From VAZQ01 sp963756715 (GTDB lineage Bacteria > Pseudomonadota > Alphaproteobacteria > Rhizobiales > Xanthobacteraceae), in assembly GCA_963756715.1 (NCBI GenBank), contig CAVWOV010000020.1, positions 248,001 through 312,000 on the forward strand: 64,000 nt of DNA, given 5' to 3'. The notes below the pieces were generated by a model that worked only from the letters and a program-made list of their open reading frames with translations, was not told the origin of the DNA and searched no databases. Positions 16,720 to 25,718 of the stretch are shown here, piece by piece. How positions within the stretch are numbered: the first letter of the stretch is position 1; every line of letters begins with the position of its first letter. The position numbers and the translations under genes were made by a program.

Positions 16720-18564
16720 ATGAATATTCCGGTTGCACCACCCGTAAGCTCAAGCCGGCGCCTGTTTCTCGGCGTCGAGCACTCGGCGTGCGGGCGCGCC
16801 TGGCGCGACCGGCTCGATGAGCGTGGTTCGGCGCGGGCGTTAGCGATCGCGCAGCGCCACGAGGGTGTGCCTGAACTGCTGGCGCGGGTCCTGGCCGGGC
16901 GCGGAGTAGAAGTCGACGAGGTCGCGACCTTTCTCGACCCGACGGTGCGCGCACTGATGCCCGACCCCGACGTGCTGGCGGACATGCCCGCCGCTGCGTC
17001 GCGCATCGCCGATGCGATGGTGCGCGGCGAGTGCGTCGCCATCTTCGGCGACTATGATGTTGACGGTGCGACCTCCGCGGCGACGCTGGCGCGCTTCCTT
17101 CGCCACGGTGGTGTCAATCCGCTCATCCATATTCCCGATCGGATTTTCGAAGGCTACGGTCCCAACGTCGATGCGGTCCGCGCGCTGGCCGGGCAGGGCG
17201 CGACACTCCTCGTCACGGTCGATTGCGGCACCAGCAGCGATGAGCCGCTGGCCGAAGCGAAGCGGCTTGGGCTCGATGTGATCGTGATCGATCATCATCT
17301 CGCCGGTGAAGTGCTTCCGCCCGCGCTCGCGGTGGTCAACCCAAACCGCCTCGACGATCTGTCCAAGCTCGGCCATCTCGCAGCCGTCGGGCTCGTATTC
17401 ATGACGATCGTCGCCGTCAACCGCGAACTGCGTGCGCGCGGATTTTGGGGCGCGGCGCGGCCCGAGCCCGATCTGCTCGGTTATCTTGATCTGGTCGCGC
17501 TCGGAACCGTGGCGGATGTGGTGCCGCTGACCGGTCTCAACCGTGCCTTTGTCGCGAAAGGTCTCCTGGCGCTACGCCGGCGCGACCATGTCGGGCTCAC
17601 CGCGCTGATGGACATCGCGCGGCTCGGCGGCCCGCCGGAGCCCTGGCATCTCGGCTTCCTGCTTGGGCCGCGCATCAATGCCGGTGGACGCATCGGGCGC
17701 GCCACGCTGGGCGTCGATCTGCTGATGCAGGACGACCCCTCCGAAGCCGCGCGCCTTGCCGCCGAACTCGACCGCCTCAATCGCGAGCGCCAGACCATCG
17801 AGCTTGCGACAGTCGCTCAGGCCGAAGCCGAGGCCTTGGCGGCGCTCGGCCTGGAAGAGAAAGGCGCGGTTGTCGTCACCGCCGCCGAAGGCTGGCACCC
17901 GGGCGTGGTCGGTCTTGTCGCCGCGCGGCTCAAGGAGCGCTACGGCCGGCCGGCCTTTGCGATTGCGCTCGAGCCCGGCGGCATCGGCACCGGCTCGGGG
18001 CGCTCCGTCGCCGGTGTCGATCTGGGCCGGGTGGTGCGGCAGGCGGTGAGCGAGGGTCTGCTCATCAAGGGCGGCGGCCATGCCATGGCGGCCGGCGTAA
18101 CGCTGCGCAAGGGCGCGCTGGCGGCGTTCCGCGCTTATCTCGAAGATGCACTCGCAAGCGCCGTGGAAGCGACACGGCGGGAGGATGCGCTGCTGATCGA
18201 CGGCGCGCTCAGCGCAGCCGGAGCGACCAGCGATGCGGTGGCAAGCCTGTCGCGTGCCGGACCGTTCGGCGCCGGCAACCCGGAGCCGGTGATCGCGCTG
18301 CCCGCCCACACGCTGGTCTATGCCGACGAGATCGGCCAGTCGCATGTGCGGGCGCGGCTACGCTCCGGCGACGGCGCAATCGTCAACGCGATTGCGTTCC
18401 GGGCCGCCGGCCAAAAGCTCGGCGCGGCGCTGGCGCAAAGTCGCGGACAGGCGGTGCATGCCGCAGGCACGCTCGCGGTCGATCGTTGGAATGGCGTCGA
18501 GCGGGTGCAGTTGCGGCTCCTCGACATCGCGCCCGCGGACGCGGGACTGCGCATCCAGTCATAA
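16720..18564 (+). CDS. recJ: Single-stranded-DNA-specific exonuclease RecJ
   Basis: 5'-3' single-strand exonuclease of recombination and mismatch repair. The 614-residue protein shows the DHH phosphoesterase motifs: AIFGDYDVDGATSAATLARF, LVTVDCGTSS and VIVIDHHLAGE, then the DHHA1 region with GWHPGVVGLVAARLKERYGRP and GGGHAMAAGVTL, and a C-terminal OB-like domain. The ATG at 16720 is chosen for the GAAGG just upstream; a GTG at 16708 is also in frame. Its end overlaps the convergent MFS gene by six bases. Confidence 0.95.
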   Translation: MNIPVAPPVSSSRRLFLGVEHSACGRAWRDRLDERGSARALAIAQRHEGVPELLARVLAGRGVEVDEVATFLDPTVRALMPDPDVLADMPAAASRIADAMVRGECVAIFGDYDVDGATSAATLARFLRHGGVNPLIHIPDRIFEGYGPNVDAVRALAGQGATLLVTVDCGTSSDEPLAEAKRLGLDVIVIDHHLAGEVLPPALAVVNPNRLDDLSKLGHLAAVGLVFMTIVAVNRELRARGFWGAARPEPDLLGYLDLVALGTVADVVPLTGLNRAFVAKGLLALRRRDHVGLTALMDIARLGGPPEPWHLGFLLGPRINAGGRIGRATLGVDLLMQDDPSEAARLAAELDRLNRERQTIELATVAQAEAEALAALGLEEKGAVVVTAAEGWHPGVVGLVAARLKERYGRPAFAIALEPGGIGTGSGRSVAGVDLGRVVRQAVSEGLLIKGGGHAMAAGVTLRKGALAAFRAYLEDALASAVEATRREDALLIDGALSAAGATSDAVASLSRAGPFGAGNPEPVIALPAHTLVYADEIGQSHVRARLRSGDGAIVNAIAFRAAGQKLGAALAQSRGQAVHAAGTLAVDRWNGVERVQLRLLDIAPADAGLRIQS

Positions 18565-19873
18565 GACTGACAGGCGTGGGCTTTGCGATATCCGCTTGCA
18601 CCGCTTCAATGGGCGTGTCCGCCGCCCCAGCAGAAAAGCCACGATGGCCAATGCCTGCAGGATCGCTGCGACAACGAAGAACAGCGGCACGTCGCCGACG
18701 TCCGCGCCGGCGCCGCGTGGCGCAAATTCCCGGATCAGGCCGAACGCGAGCGGTGCGAACGCATAGCCTCCCTGCGCGATGGCGACGATCAGCGCAACAA
18801 CGCGCAGCACGTCGCCCTTGGCAAATTCGACCTGCGCAATGAGCGGAGGCAGCGAGGTCGCGTTGCCGATGCCGGCGCCGAACAGCAGCACGCCGGCAAC
18901 GAGCAGAGGGACGTGCGTGCCGGCGGCGAAGATCAGCGCGATCGCGCCGGCAATCTGCACGACGTAGCTGATGCAGGCCACGAGCCGGCGGTCGGCACCG
19001 GCAGGCATGGCCCAGCCGACCAGCGTCCGCCCAAGAATGGCGCTCGCCGTCGCTGCGCCCATCGCGAGGCCCGCCGCCGTGGCTCCGAGTGCCGGGACCA
19101 GCAATGAAAAAAGGTGCGCCACCAAGCCGATCTGGGCGAACAGTCCGAACGCCATTCCAGCCGCGAGCGTCAGGAACGAACGATCGTGCCAGAGCGACGA
19201 TCCCGGCAGCGGCTTCGCGTGTGGCGATGTCAGCGGTGGTGCCGCCGCGCCGTCCGCACCGCGATCCGCCGCCGATCCCGCCTCGTCAGGAATTTGGCTG
19301 AACAGCCGGTCGGACATCACCCAGACCGTGAGCAGCCATGACGCCGCCGATCGTCACCGCGGCGAGTGGAAACCCGAACTGTGAAATCGCCACGACCCAG
19401 AGCGGGGAAAACACCACACCCCCGATGCTTGCGCCGTTGTAGGCCATGGAGAGTGCTGCGGGCCGCTGGCGGGTGAACCACGGCGAGACAATCGCATTGA
19501 GGGCGGCCGCTCCGGTCGCGGCCCAGCCGATGCCGCTCAGAAGCGTGGCGGCCAGAAGCTGCCAAGGTGCCGCGGCAACAGCCCAGCCGATGACGCCCAG
19601 CGCCAACGCCAAGGCGCCGAACTTGGTGATAATGGCAACGCCATAGCGGCGATAGACCGCCGGCAGGTTGGCGACGGCGATTGCGCCGGCCAGGAAATGC
19701 ACGGTGACGGCCGTGGAGACGAACGCGACCGGCCAGCCGCGTGCCTCGCGGACGGCGTGCAGATAGACCGGCGGCCCGTAGAACCCCAATCCCCACCCGA
19801 ACATGGCGAGTACGAACGCAGCGGCAACGATGCGCCATCCATAGGCCGCTGCCCCCTCGCATTTGGTCTGCAT
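18559..19873 (-). CDS. MFS transporter (one frameshift)
   Basis: A 12-span major facilitator transporter, about 437 residues when repaired. The N-terminal half (from 19873) has six hydrophobic spans starting WRIVAAAFVLAMFGWGLGFYGPPV, with the loop NAIVSPWFTRQRPAALSMAYNGASIGGVVFSPLW; the C-terminal half reads SFLTLAAGMAFGLFAQIGLVAHL and onward. The halves lie in different frames; one extra base near 19336 (minus strand ATGGCTGCT instead of ATGCTGCT) explains it, and the span is 438 codons plus one base. The family resembles monocarboxylate/oxalate-type MFS proteins; the substrate is unknown. It is convergent with recJ. Confidence 0.85.
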
Positions 19874-20033
19874 CGATGCAACCTGCCGGCCGGTGAACGG
19901 AAATGCTACGGTGGCGGCCGAAGTATCGATGTTGCGGGGGCGTTATCGTGCAGGCCTCAGGCACGGAATTGTTCCACCATACGGCTGAACGTCGCATAGT
20001 CGGAGCCGCGGAAGCAAAGCGCGTGGACCGTCC

Positions 20034-20074
20034 TTGACTCGCTTTGCCCCGTCGTGTACTTTGTGATGCAAAGT
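20034..20074 (+). promoter_or_regulatory. Promoter with overlapping 17-bp palindromic operator
   Basis: TTGACT (20034-20039) and TACTTT (20057-20062) are spaced by 17 bases. The perfect palindrome ACTTTGTGATGCAAAGT (20058-20074; arms ACTTTG/CAAAGT) covers the -10 box and the likely start site, an arrangement expected for repression. A near copy lies at 21096-21112. The obvious candidate to bind both is the winged-helix regulator encoded at 20691 in the same operon. The spacer before it (19874-20033) shows no gene I can support. Confidence 0.65.
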
Positions 20075-20086
20075 CAGGGGCCGGGA

Positions 20087-20704
20087 ATGCAGGATTTCCG
20101 CAAAGCACTCGCCGATATCGATGCGATCAAGGGGCAGGTTGCCCGGGCGACGCAGTTCCGCGGCTATGGGCCCGCGACCGTTGCGTTGACCGGTGTGATG
20201 GCGCTGCTCGCCGCGGGCTTGCAGGCGATGTGGCTCGGCAATCCCGGTGAGAGCATCTCCACATATCTCGCGATCTGGGTGAGCGCCGCGGTGCTGTCCG
20301 CCGTGCTGATCGGCGCCGAGACCATTACCCGTTCGCGACGGCTGCATTCCGCGCTCGCGGACGAGATGATCTATGCGGCGATCGAGCAACTGATCCCGCC
20401 GGCGGTCGCCGGCACGCTTCTGACCTTCGTGCTGGTTCGTTTTGCGCCCGGCAATACGTGGATGCTGCCCGGCCTGTGGCAGATTCTGTTCAGCCTCGGT
20501 GTGTTCGCATCGTGCCGGCTGTTGCCGAAGCCGTTATTCGTCGTCGGCGCCTGGTATCTGGCGTCGGGACTCATTTGTCTGGTGATCGGCGCTGGCGGCG
20601 CGATCCTGTCGCCGTGGGCCATGGCGATCCCGTTCGGTATCGGACAGTTGCTCGCGGCGGCGATCTTGTATGCGACGCTCGGAGGCCCCGATGGCGAAGA
20701 ATAA
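20087..20704 (+). CDS. Inner-membrane protein of the uppS-linked operon, unknown function
   Basis: A 205-residue protein with a short cytoplasmic N-terminal helix (MQDFRKALADIDAIKGQVARATQFRGYGP) followed by about five to six hydrophobic spans (ALTGVMALLAAGLQAMWLG; YLAIWVSAAVLSAVLIGA; AVAGTLLTFVLVRFA; ILFSLGVFASCRLL; ASGLICLVIGAGGAIL; IGQLLAAAILYATL). The ATG at 20087 follows a strong AGGGGCCGGGA site; upstream in-frame starts at 20054 and 20066 lie inside the operator. It overlaps the following regulator gene by 14 bases, so the two are translationally coupled. The family is found with this regulator but has no assigned activity that I know of. Confidence 0.8.
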   Translation: MQDFRKALADIDAIKGQVARATQFRGYGPATVALTGVMALLAAGLQAMWLGNPGESISTYLAIWVSAAVLSAVLIGAETITRSRRLHSALADEMIYAAIEQLIPPAVAGTLLTFVLVRFAPGNTWMLPGLWQILFSLGVFASCRLLPKPLFVVGAWYLASGLICLVIGAGGAILSPWAMAIPFGIGQLLAAAILYATLGGPDGEE

Positions 20705-21068
20705 TCCGGCGAAGGCACAGACCGGCCGCTTCGCCTATGAGGGACTCGATCGCGTCATCCACGAGAAGGCGCGGCTTGGCGTGCTGACCTCGCTGATCGC
20801 GCATCCGAAGGGGCTGATCTTTGCCGACCTGAAGCGGCTGTGCGGGCTGACCGACGGCAACCTGAGCCGCCACCTGCAGGTGCTGCAGGAAGCCGGGCTG
20901 GTCGAAATCCTCAAGGGCTATGAACAGAACCGTCCGCAAACGATCTGCCGTATCACCGCCAGCGGACGCCGCCGCTTCCTGAACTATCTCAGCGTGCTCG
21001 AACAGGTCGTGCGCGATGCCGCGGACGCGGCCGCGTTCGTCAGTGATCCTACGCCGGCGCGGGCCTGA
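20691..21068 (+). CDS. Winged-helix transcriptional regulator (ArsR/HTH_34-like)
   Basis: A 125-residue one-domain DNA-binding protein. The winged helix spans about residues 18-95: helix 2-3 region FADLKRLCGLTDGNLSRHLQVLQEAGLVEI, with the wing LKGYEQNRPQTICRITASGRRRF. It contains no ArsR-type metal cysteines, so it probably senses something else or acts as a dimeric autorepressor. GGAGG precedes the ATG, which lies within the end of the membrane-protein gene. The two palindromes at 20058-20074 and 21096-21112 are its likely operators, by position and symmetry. Confidence 0.85.
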   Translation: MAKNNPAKAQTGRFAYEGLDRVIHEKARLGVLTSLIAHPKGLIFADLKRLCGLTDGNLSRHLQVLQEAGLVEILKGYEQNRPQTICRITASGRRRFLNYLSVLEQVVRDAADAAAFVSDPTPARA

Positions 21069-21095
21069 CCATCGTTCGTATTTTTTTGCCTGGAG

Positions 21096-21112
21096 ACTTT
21101 ACAATGCAAAGT
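21096..21112. promoter_or_regulatory. Second copy of the 17-bp operator, overlapping the uppS start
   Basis: ACTTTACAATGCAAAGT matches the operator at 20058-20074 in 14 of 17 positions, and the differences fall in the centre. The outer arms ACTTT/AAAGT are kept. It contains the ATG start codon of uppS (21104-21106), so bound protein would block transcript passage or initiation at this point. No clear separate promoter is seen in the 35 bases before it. Confidence 0.6.
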
Positions 21113-21845
21113 ACTCTCGAATGTAGACAGAAGCTGCACGTCGCCATCATCATGGACGGCAACGGCCGCTGGGCGACGGCACGCGGGCTGCCGCGCACCG
21201 CCGGACACCGCGCCGGTGTCGAGACCGTCCGGCGGGTCTGTGAAGCGGCTCCTGATCTCGGGGTGACGGCGCTCACGCTGTTTGCGTTCTCGGCCGACAA
21301 TTGGCGCCGGCCGGCGGCGGAAGTCAGCGCGCTGATGGCATTGCTGCGGCACTATTTGCGGAGCGAGATCGCGCGGCTGCTCGATAACGGCACGCGGTTG
21401 ACGATCATCGGACGGCGGGACCGGCTGCCTGGCGACCTCGCGGAAGATTTGGCTGACGCCGAAGCCGCGACCGCCGCGGGCGACGCGCTGCATCTGCGGG
21501 TCGCGCTCGATTACTCGTCGCGCGATGCGATCCTTGCAGGCCGCCTCCGCCCTTGGCGGCGGAGCGGACCTCACCCGCGAAGCTTTCGGCCGGTTGCTGT
21601 CCGGACGGGACACCAGTGGCGATGTCGATCTGCTCATCCGCACCGGCGGCGAGAAGCGGCTGTCCGATTTCCTGCTCTGGGAGTGCGCCTATGCCGAGCT
21701 TCATTTCACCGATCGCATGTGGCCCGACTTTGACGGCGACGATCTCGCCGCCGCCGTGATGGACTTCGGCGGCCGCGAGCGGCGATTTGGCGCCGTCGGT
21801 AAGACCGCCGAATTGCCCGCCGGTCTGATGCCCAGCGCCGCCTGA
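21104..21845 (+). CDS. uppS: Isoprenyl transferase, undecaprenyl-diphosphate synthase type (one frameshift)
   Basis: Cis-prenyltransferase adding isopentenyl units to farnesyl diphosphate to make the lipid carrier for wall and envelope polymers. Motifs: HVAIIMDGNGRWATARG (catalytic Asp), GHRAGVETVRR, LTLFAFSADNWRRP, and near the end DLLIRTGGEKRLSDFLLWECAYAE. The frame changes near 21533 where one extra T (ATCCTTGCAG) breaks the Ala-Ile-Leu-Gln-Ala run; without it the protein is about 246 residues, normal for the family. It is unusual in being attached to a regulator and membrane-protein operon and preceded by an operator, not placed with rpsB-tsf-pyrH-frr, so it may be a second, regulated paralogue. 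Confidence 0.85.
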
Positions 21846-21854
21846 GACTGCTGT

Positions 21855-21942
21855 CTCCGTTCGTCCCCGCGAAGGCGGGGACCCAGAACCACAAGTGCCG
21901 AATGCTTTGCCCTGGGTCCCCGCCTTCGCGGGACGAACGGAG
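21855..21942. repeat. REP-like inverted repeat
   Basis: The arms CTCCGTTCGTCCCCGCGAAG... (21855-21886) and ...CTTCGCGGGACGAACGGAG (21912-21942) are complementary at 31 of 32 positions (one extra C in the left arm) around a 25-base loop. The CCCCGCGAAGGCGGGGACCCAG core is the kind of repetitive extragenic palindrome common in this bacterial group. It lies between the convergent ends of uppS and the lactonase gene and may also end both transcripts. Confidence 0.85.
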
Positions 21943-21995
21943 ATAGAGCTTCGTGTCAATTTGAACGAGATGAACGCGCGCCGCAGGCTCTTGCT

Positions 21996-23168
21996 TCAGC
22001 CGATCGTCGCCATCCCGCTCCAGAACTGCTGGCCCTTGGCGGTATCGACGTCGTACTTGCGCACGAACGTGAGTTTGCCGTCGCCGCCGATGCGGTAGAC
22101 CATGATGCCCGCGGTGAGCGTCCGGATCGCGTCGCCGTCGCGCACGAGAATCGGCCGGATACTCGCGGCGATGAGCAGACGCCCCTGCGGATCGATGCCG
22201 AACGTGCGCAGGTGGATGCCATGACCTTCGGCGGTCTGGATCAATGTCGGCTCGCCGCTCTGCTGGTCGATGGCGAACACCGCGATGTTGTTCTGTCCGT
22301 CGTTGAATACCGTCTGGCCCCCGGCTTCGACCTCGCCCTGGCAGCGGTTGGTCACATAGACGAAGCGCCCGTTCGGATGAACGTGAATGGGGCCGCACTG
22401 CTGCGCCGGCTTGAGGTTCGACTTGTCCGCGATGGTGTCGCTGGTGAACAGCGGATCGCGACCCAATCCGCCATCCGGCTGCAACGGATAGACGTCGAGC
22501 CGGTTCTGCCGCTCGATCGACACATAGACCCATGGCTTGGCCGGATGAAAATCGAGATGCCGTGGTCCGAAGCCGTGGCCGGTGCCGGGTGCGATCGAGG
22601 CCATGTTGGTGAACACGCCATCCTGGAAGCCGTAGAGCTTGAGCGCGCCCGGATCCTCGGGCTTGCCGGGCGCCGCATTGTTGCCGCGCGTGACCAGGAT
22701 CGCGGTCTGGTTGGAAGGCGTCGTCAGAATTTGATGAGCATAGATGCCGGTGTCGAGCACGGCGGGCTGGTGCACCAGCTCGCCGATCCCGCCATCCGGC
22801 TTGAGGCAGTGCACGGTGATCTGGCTCGGGATGTTGTAAGCGGTCAGCAGAAACGCGCCGCTGCGGTCGACGCTGGTATGGATCGGGCGCGATAACAACG
22901 ACACCGGCTCGCCATGCGGCTGCAGTGCACCGGTTGCCGGATCGACCGTAAATGCATTGGCCCGATGGGTGTCGCCGATGAGCCCGCTGGGGCCGCCATT
23001 GCTCGAAACGACGTAGAGGTAGCGCCTCGACGGGTGCAGCCAGGCGTACTGGACATTGGCCGGCAGTGTCACGGTGCTGCGCTTGTGCAGCGCCGCGTCC
23101 GCAAAGTCGATGTCGTAGAGGCTCAGTTCAGGCCCGACGCTGGCGTAGTAGACGGTCTTTCCCGGCAC
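21996..23168 (-). CDS. Lactonase-family beta-propeller protein (6-phosphogluconolactonase-like)
   Basis: A 390-residue seven-bladed propeller of the YbhE/lactonase_7 family. Repeated blade motifs are visible: YASVGPELSLYDIDFADAAL, YAWLHPSRRYLYVVSSN, RHLDFHPAKPWVYVSIERQN, GPIHVHPNGRFVYVTNRCQG and LRTFGIDPQGRLLIAAS. Some members hydrolyse 6-phosphogluconolactone; others are uncharacterised, and no pentose-phosphate gene is adjacent. I choose the GTG at 23168 because GGGAG lies 8 bases upstream; an ATG at 23225 would overlap the start codon of the divergent SDR gene. No signal peptide is seen with this start. Confidence 0.8.
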   Translation of the reverse strand: MPGKTVYYASVGPELSLYDIDFADAALHKRSTVTLPANVQYAWLHPSRRYLYVVSSNGGPSGLIGDTHRANAFTVDPATGALQPHGEPVSLLSRPIHTSVDRSGAFLLTAYNIPSQITVHCLKPDGGIGELVHQPAVLDTGIYAHQILTTPSNQTAILVTRGNNAAPGKPEDPGALKLYGFQDGVFTNMASIAPGTGHGFGPRHLDFHPAKPWVYVSIERQNRLDVYPLQPDGGLGRDPLFTSDTIADKSNLKPAQQCGPIHVHPNGRFVYVTNRCQGEVEAGGQTVFNDGQNNIAVFAIDQQSGEPTLIQTAEGHGIHLRTFGIDPQGRLLIAASIRPILVRDGDAIRTLTAGIMVYRIGGDGKLTFVRKYDVDTAKGQQFWSGMATIG

Positions 23169-23223
23169 GGTTTGGCTCCCTATTGTGCCGACAAGCGTAG
23201 CAACAGGGCAGCAGAGTGTCGTC

Positions 23224-24027
23224 ATGCGTCTCAAGGACAAGATTGCGATCGTCATCGGCGCCGGCCAGTCGCCCGGCACCGGCATGGGCAACGGCCGTGC
23301 GACCGTGCTGCGCTTCGCGCAGGAAGGCGCCAAGGTGCTGGCCGTCGACCGCGATCTGGCTTCCGCCGACGAGACCGTTGCGATGGTAAAACAAGGTGGT
23401 GCCGGCGAGTGCGTCGCCTGCGAGGCCGACGTCACCAAGGAGAAGACCCTGAAGGCGATGGTCGCGGCCGCCCGCGACCGCTGGGGCCGCATCGACGTTC
23501 TGCACTACAATGTGGGGGTAAGCCTCGCCGGCGGCGATGCGCCCATACTCGACATCACCGAGGAGGCGTTCGACCGGGTCTGCACCATCAACCTGCGCGG
23601 CTGCGTGATGGCGGTGAAGCACGCGTTACCGGTGATGCGAGAACAACGCTCCGGCGTCATTCTCACGATCTCGTCGCTCGCCGCCTGGGAGCAGTATCCC
23701 TATGTGACCTACAAGGCGACCAAGGCCGCCATGATCGCTTTCACCCAGCAGGTCGCGATCCAGAATGCCGAATACGGTATCCGCGCCAACGTGATCCTGC
23801 CCGGGTTGATGGATACGCCGATGGCGGTCGACACGCGCGCCCGCCACAGTGGCAAGAGCCGCGCCGAGGTCGCGGCGGCGCGCGATGCCCAGGTTCCGTT
23901 GCGCAACCGGATGGGAACCGCATGGGACGTCGCAAACGCCGCGTTGTTCCTGGCCTCCGACGAGGCGAATTTCATCACGGGTGCGGCGCTGCCGGTGGAT
24001 GGCGGTTCGCTCGTCCGCATCGGCTGA
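23224..24027 (+). CDS. Short-chain dehydrogenase/reductase
   Basis: A 267-residue NAD(P)-dependent SDR. The Rossmann strand and loop are IAIVIGAGQSPGTGMGNGRA, a variant of the usual TGxxxGxG in which the first residues read GAGQ. The catalytic serine is in ILTISSLAAW and the tyrosine-lysine pair in YVTYKATKAAM (YxxxK). The C-terminal FLASDEANFITGAALPVDGG is standard. An acidic residue at the end of strand 2 (VLAVDRD) suggests NAD(H) preference. The substrate is unknown. It is divergent from the lactonase gene with only 55 bases between their starts. Confidence 0.9.
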   Translation: MRLKDKIAIVIGAGQSPGTGMGNGRATVLRFAQEGAKVLAVDRDLASADETVAMVKQGGAGECVACEADVTKEKTLKAMVAAARDRWGRIDVLHYNVGVSLAGGDAPILDITEEAFDRVCTINLRGCVMAVKHALPVMREQRSGVILTISSLAAWEQYPYVTYKATKAAMIAFTQQVAIQNAEYGIRANVILPGLMDTPMAVDTRARHSGKSRAEVAAARDAQVPLRNRMGTAWDVANAALFLASDEANFITGAALPVDGGSLVRIG

Positions 24028-24163
24028 AACGGCGATCGGGAGCCCGCTTCCACGGCGCGCCATCAAGACGGCGTAATTTCCGGGCAAGGCGATTTTGTCC
24101 ACAGCACCATATATTTGCGGGCTTGCGTGCAGGGGCACTGGTAGTGGAGTTCGGCGCAGGCAC

Positions 24164-24568
24164 ATGGGTGGAACGGGCTTGACCGCACGACGGTTCGGAG
24201 CGCGCAGCCGAAAGCTTGCGGCGCCGCTTGCCGGCGCGCTTGCGGCATCGGCTCTTGCCGTCACCTTGGCAGCTTGTTCCACCGCCGGCGACAGCTCGTT
24301 CACGGTGTTCGCGGACCCCGGCAAGTATCTCTACTATTCCTGCCAGCAGCTCGCCCTCCAGCGCAAACACTGGTCGACCCGCCAGCAGGAACTGCAGCTG
24401 TTGATGGACAAGGCCGAACAGGGCGCCGGCGGCGCGGTCGTCAACCTGATCGCTTATCGGGCGGATCACGTCGCCGCCACCGAAGAGCTTAAGCTTCTCG
24501 ACCGGGCCGCACGCGAAAAGAAATGCGAGACGCCCGCGAGCTGGCAGAGCAACAGCGTCATCCGCTGA
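24164..24568 (+). CDS. Putative lipoprotein, unknown function
   Basis: A 134-residue protein with basic residues (ARRFGARSRK), a hydrophobic span (AALAASALAVTLA-like) and a lipobox ending LAAC, so probably membrane-anchored. The mature part is helical with two further cysteines (YYSCQQLALQRKHWSTRQQELQ and EKKCETPASW), a spacing seen in a family of small alphaproteobacterial lipoproteins. The start is uncertain: ATG at 24164 or TTG at 24179 (preceded by GGTGG) are both possible. It is convergent with the fba gene, whose stop is 26 bases away. Confidence 0.65.
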   Translation: MGGTGLTARRFGARSRKLAAPLAGALAASALAVTLAACSTAGDSSFTVFADPGKYLYYSCQQLALQRKHWSTRQQELQLLMDKAEQGAGGAVVNLIAYRADHVAATEELKLLDRAAREKKCETPASWQSNSVIR

Positions 24569-24593
24569 CGCACGCTTTCTCCGGCAGCTTCGC

Positions 24594-25619
24594 TCAGGCC
24601 GCCTTCTTCTCCAGGTCCTGCTTCCACTGCCCCTTTGCGGCCAAGCTGTTCATCATCGCGCGGTGCGCGAAAGCGCGTTGCGCCGCGGCGACGTTCTCGG
24701 CTTTCCCGGCCCATGCGTGCTGCGGCGCCGCCTGCAGCGCGCGGCCGTAGGAGAAGGTGAGCGCCCACGGGCAGCCGCCGATGCGGTTTATGGCGTCGAG
24801 ATGCGCGGTCGCCTCCTCGTCCGACTGACCGCCGGAGAGGAATGCGATGCCCGGCACCGCCGCCGGCACGCGCGCCTTGAGCACGTGCACGGTCTTTTCC
24901 GCGACTTCCTCGACACCGGCGCGGTTCTTCGCCTTCTTGCCGGAGATCACCATGTTGGGTTTGAGCACCATGCCTTCGAGCGCCACGCGCTGGTCGTAGA
25001 GCTGCTCGAACACGGTCTTGAGCGTCCATTCGGTGACGGCGTAGCAACGGTCGATGTCGTGATCGCCGTCCATCAGCACTTCGGGCTCGACGATCGGCAC
25101 GATGCCCTCGTCCTGGCAGAGCGCGGCATAGCGCGCGAGCGCATGAGCATTGGTCATGATGCAGGCGTAGCTCGGGATGTCGGCACCGATGTCGATCACC
25201 GCGCGCCACTTGGCGAATTTCGCGCCGAGCCCGCGATATTCCACCAGCCGTTCGCGCAGGCCGTCGAGCCCTTCGGTGATCGTCTCGCCGGGGCAGAACG
25301 GCAACGGCTTGAGGCCCTTGTCGACTTTGATGCCGGGCAGCGCGCCGGCCTTCTCGATCAGTTTGACGAGCGGGGTGCCGTCCTTGGCGTTCTGACGGAT
25401 GGTTTCGTCATAGAGGATGACGCCGGAAATGTATTTCGACATGGCGTCGGTCGAGCGGAACAGCATCTCGCGATAATCGCGCCGGCTGTCGGCGGTACAG
25501 TCCGCGCCGATGGCGTCAAACCGCTTCTTGATGGTGCCCGTCGATTCGTCGGCGGCCAGGAGGCCGCGGCCAGGCGCCACCATGGCCTCGGCCACCTTGT
25601 TGAGTTCTGCGAGGTTCAT
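24594..25619 (-). CDS. fba: Class I fructose-bisphosphate aldolase
   Basis: Cleaves fructose 1,6-bisphosphate to two triose phosphates through a Schiff-base lysine, without metal. The 341-residue protein starts MNLAELNKVAEAMVAPGRG and shows the class I motifs LLAADESTGTIKKRF, ISGVILYDETIRQ, IVPIVEPEVLMDGDHD, LEGMVLKPNMVISGKK (Schiff-base lysine in KPN) and FLSGGQSDEEA. The start at 25619 follows GGGAGGCA; an upstream in-frame ATG at 25703 is less likely. It is the last gene of the minus-strand tkt-gap-pgk-fba group. Confidence 0.95.
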   Translation of the reverse strand: MNLAELNKVAEAMVAPGRGLLAADESTGTIKKRFDAIGADCTADSRRDYREMLFRSTDAMSKYISGVILYDETIRQNAKDGTPLVKLIEKAGALPGIKVDKGLKPLPFCPGETITEGLDGLRERLVEYRGLGAKFAKWRAVIDIGADIPSYACIMTNAHALARYAALCQDEGIVPIVEPEVLMDGDHDIDRCYAVTEWTLKTVFEQLYDQRVALEGMVLKPNMVISGKKAKNRAGVEEVAEKTVHVLKARVPAAVPGIAFLSGGQSDEEATAHLDAINRIGGCPWALTFSYGRALQAAPQHAWAGKAENVAAAQRAFAHRAMMNSLAAKGQWKQDLEKKAA

Positions 25620-25718
25620 CAGTGCCTCCCTGCAATAGTGCCCTTTAGCAATCGTCCGGACGATTTTGCCGCGCCGGGACGGCGTTGGCAAAGGGCCGGT
25701 CAACTCACTCTTAAGCGA

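Noticed and set aside
19940..20033. Minus-strand coding-like tail reading FRGSDYATFSRMVEQFRA then stop, upstream of the uppS-linked operon
   Set aside because: There is no start codon or upstream coding part in that frame before the operator region; it could be a gene remnant but cannot be supported.
23223..23226. Overlapping divergent start codons for the lactonase and SDR genes (both ATG in CATG)
   Set aside because: The lactonase has a better start at GTG 23168 with a GGGAG site, which leaves a 55-base divergent spacer.
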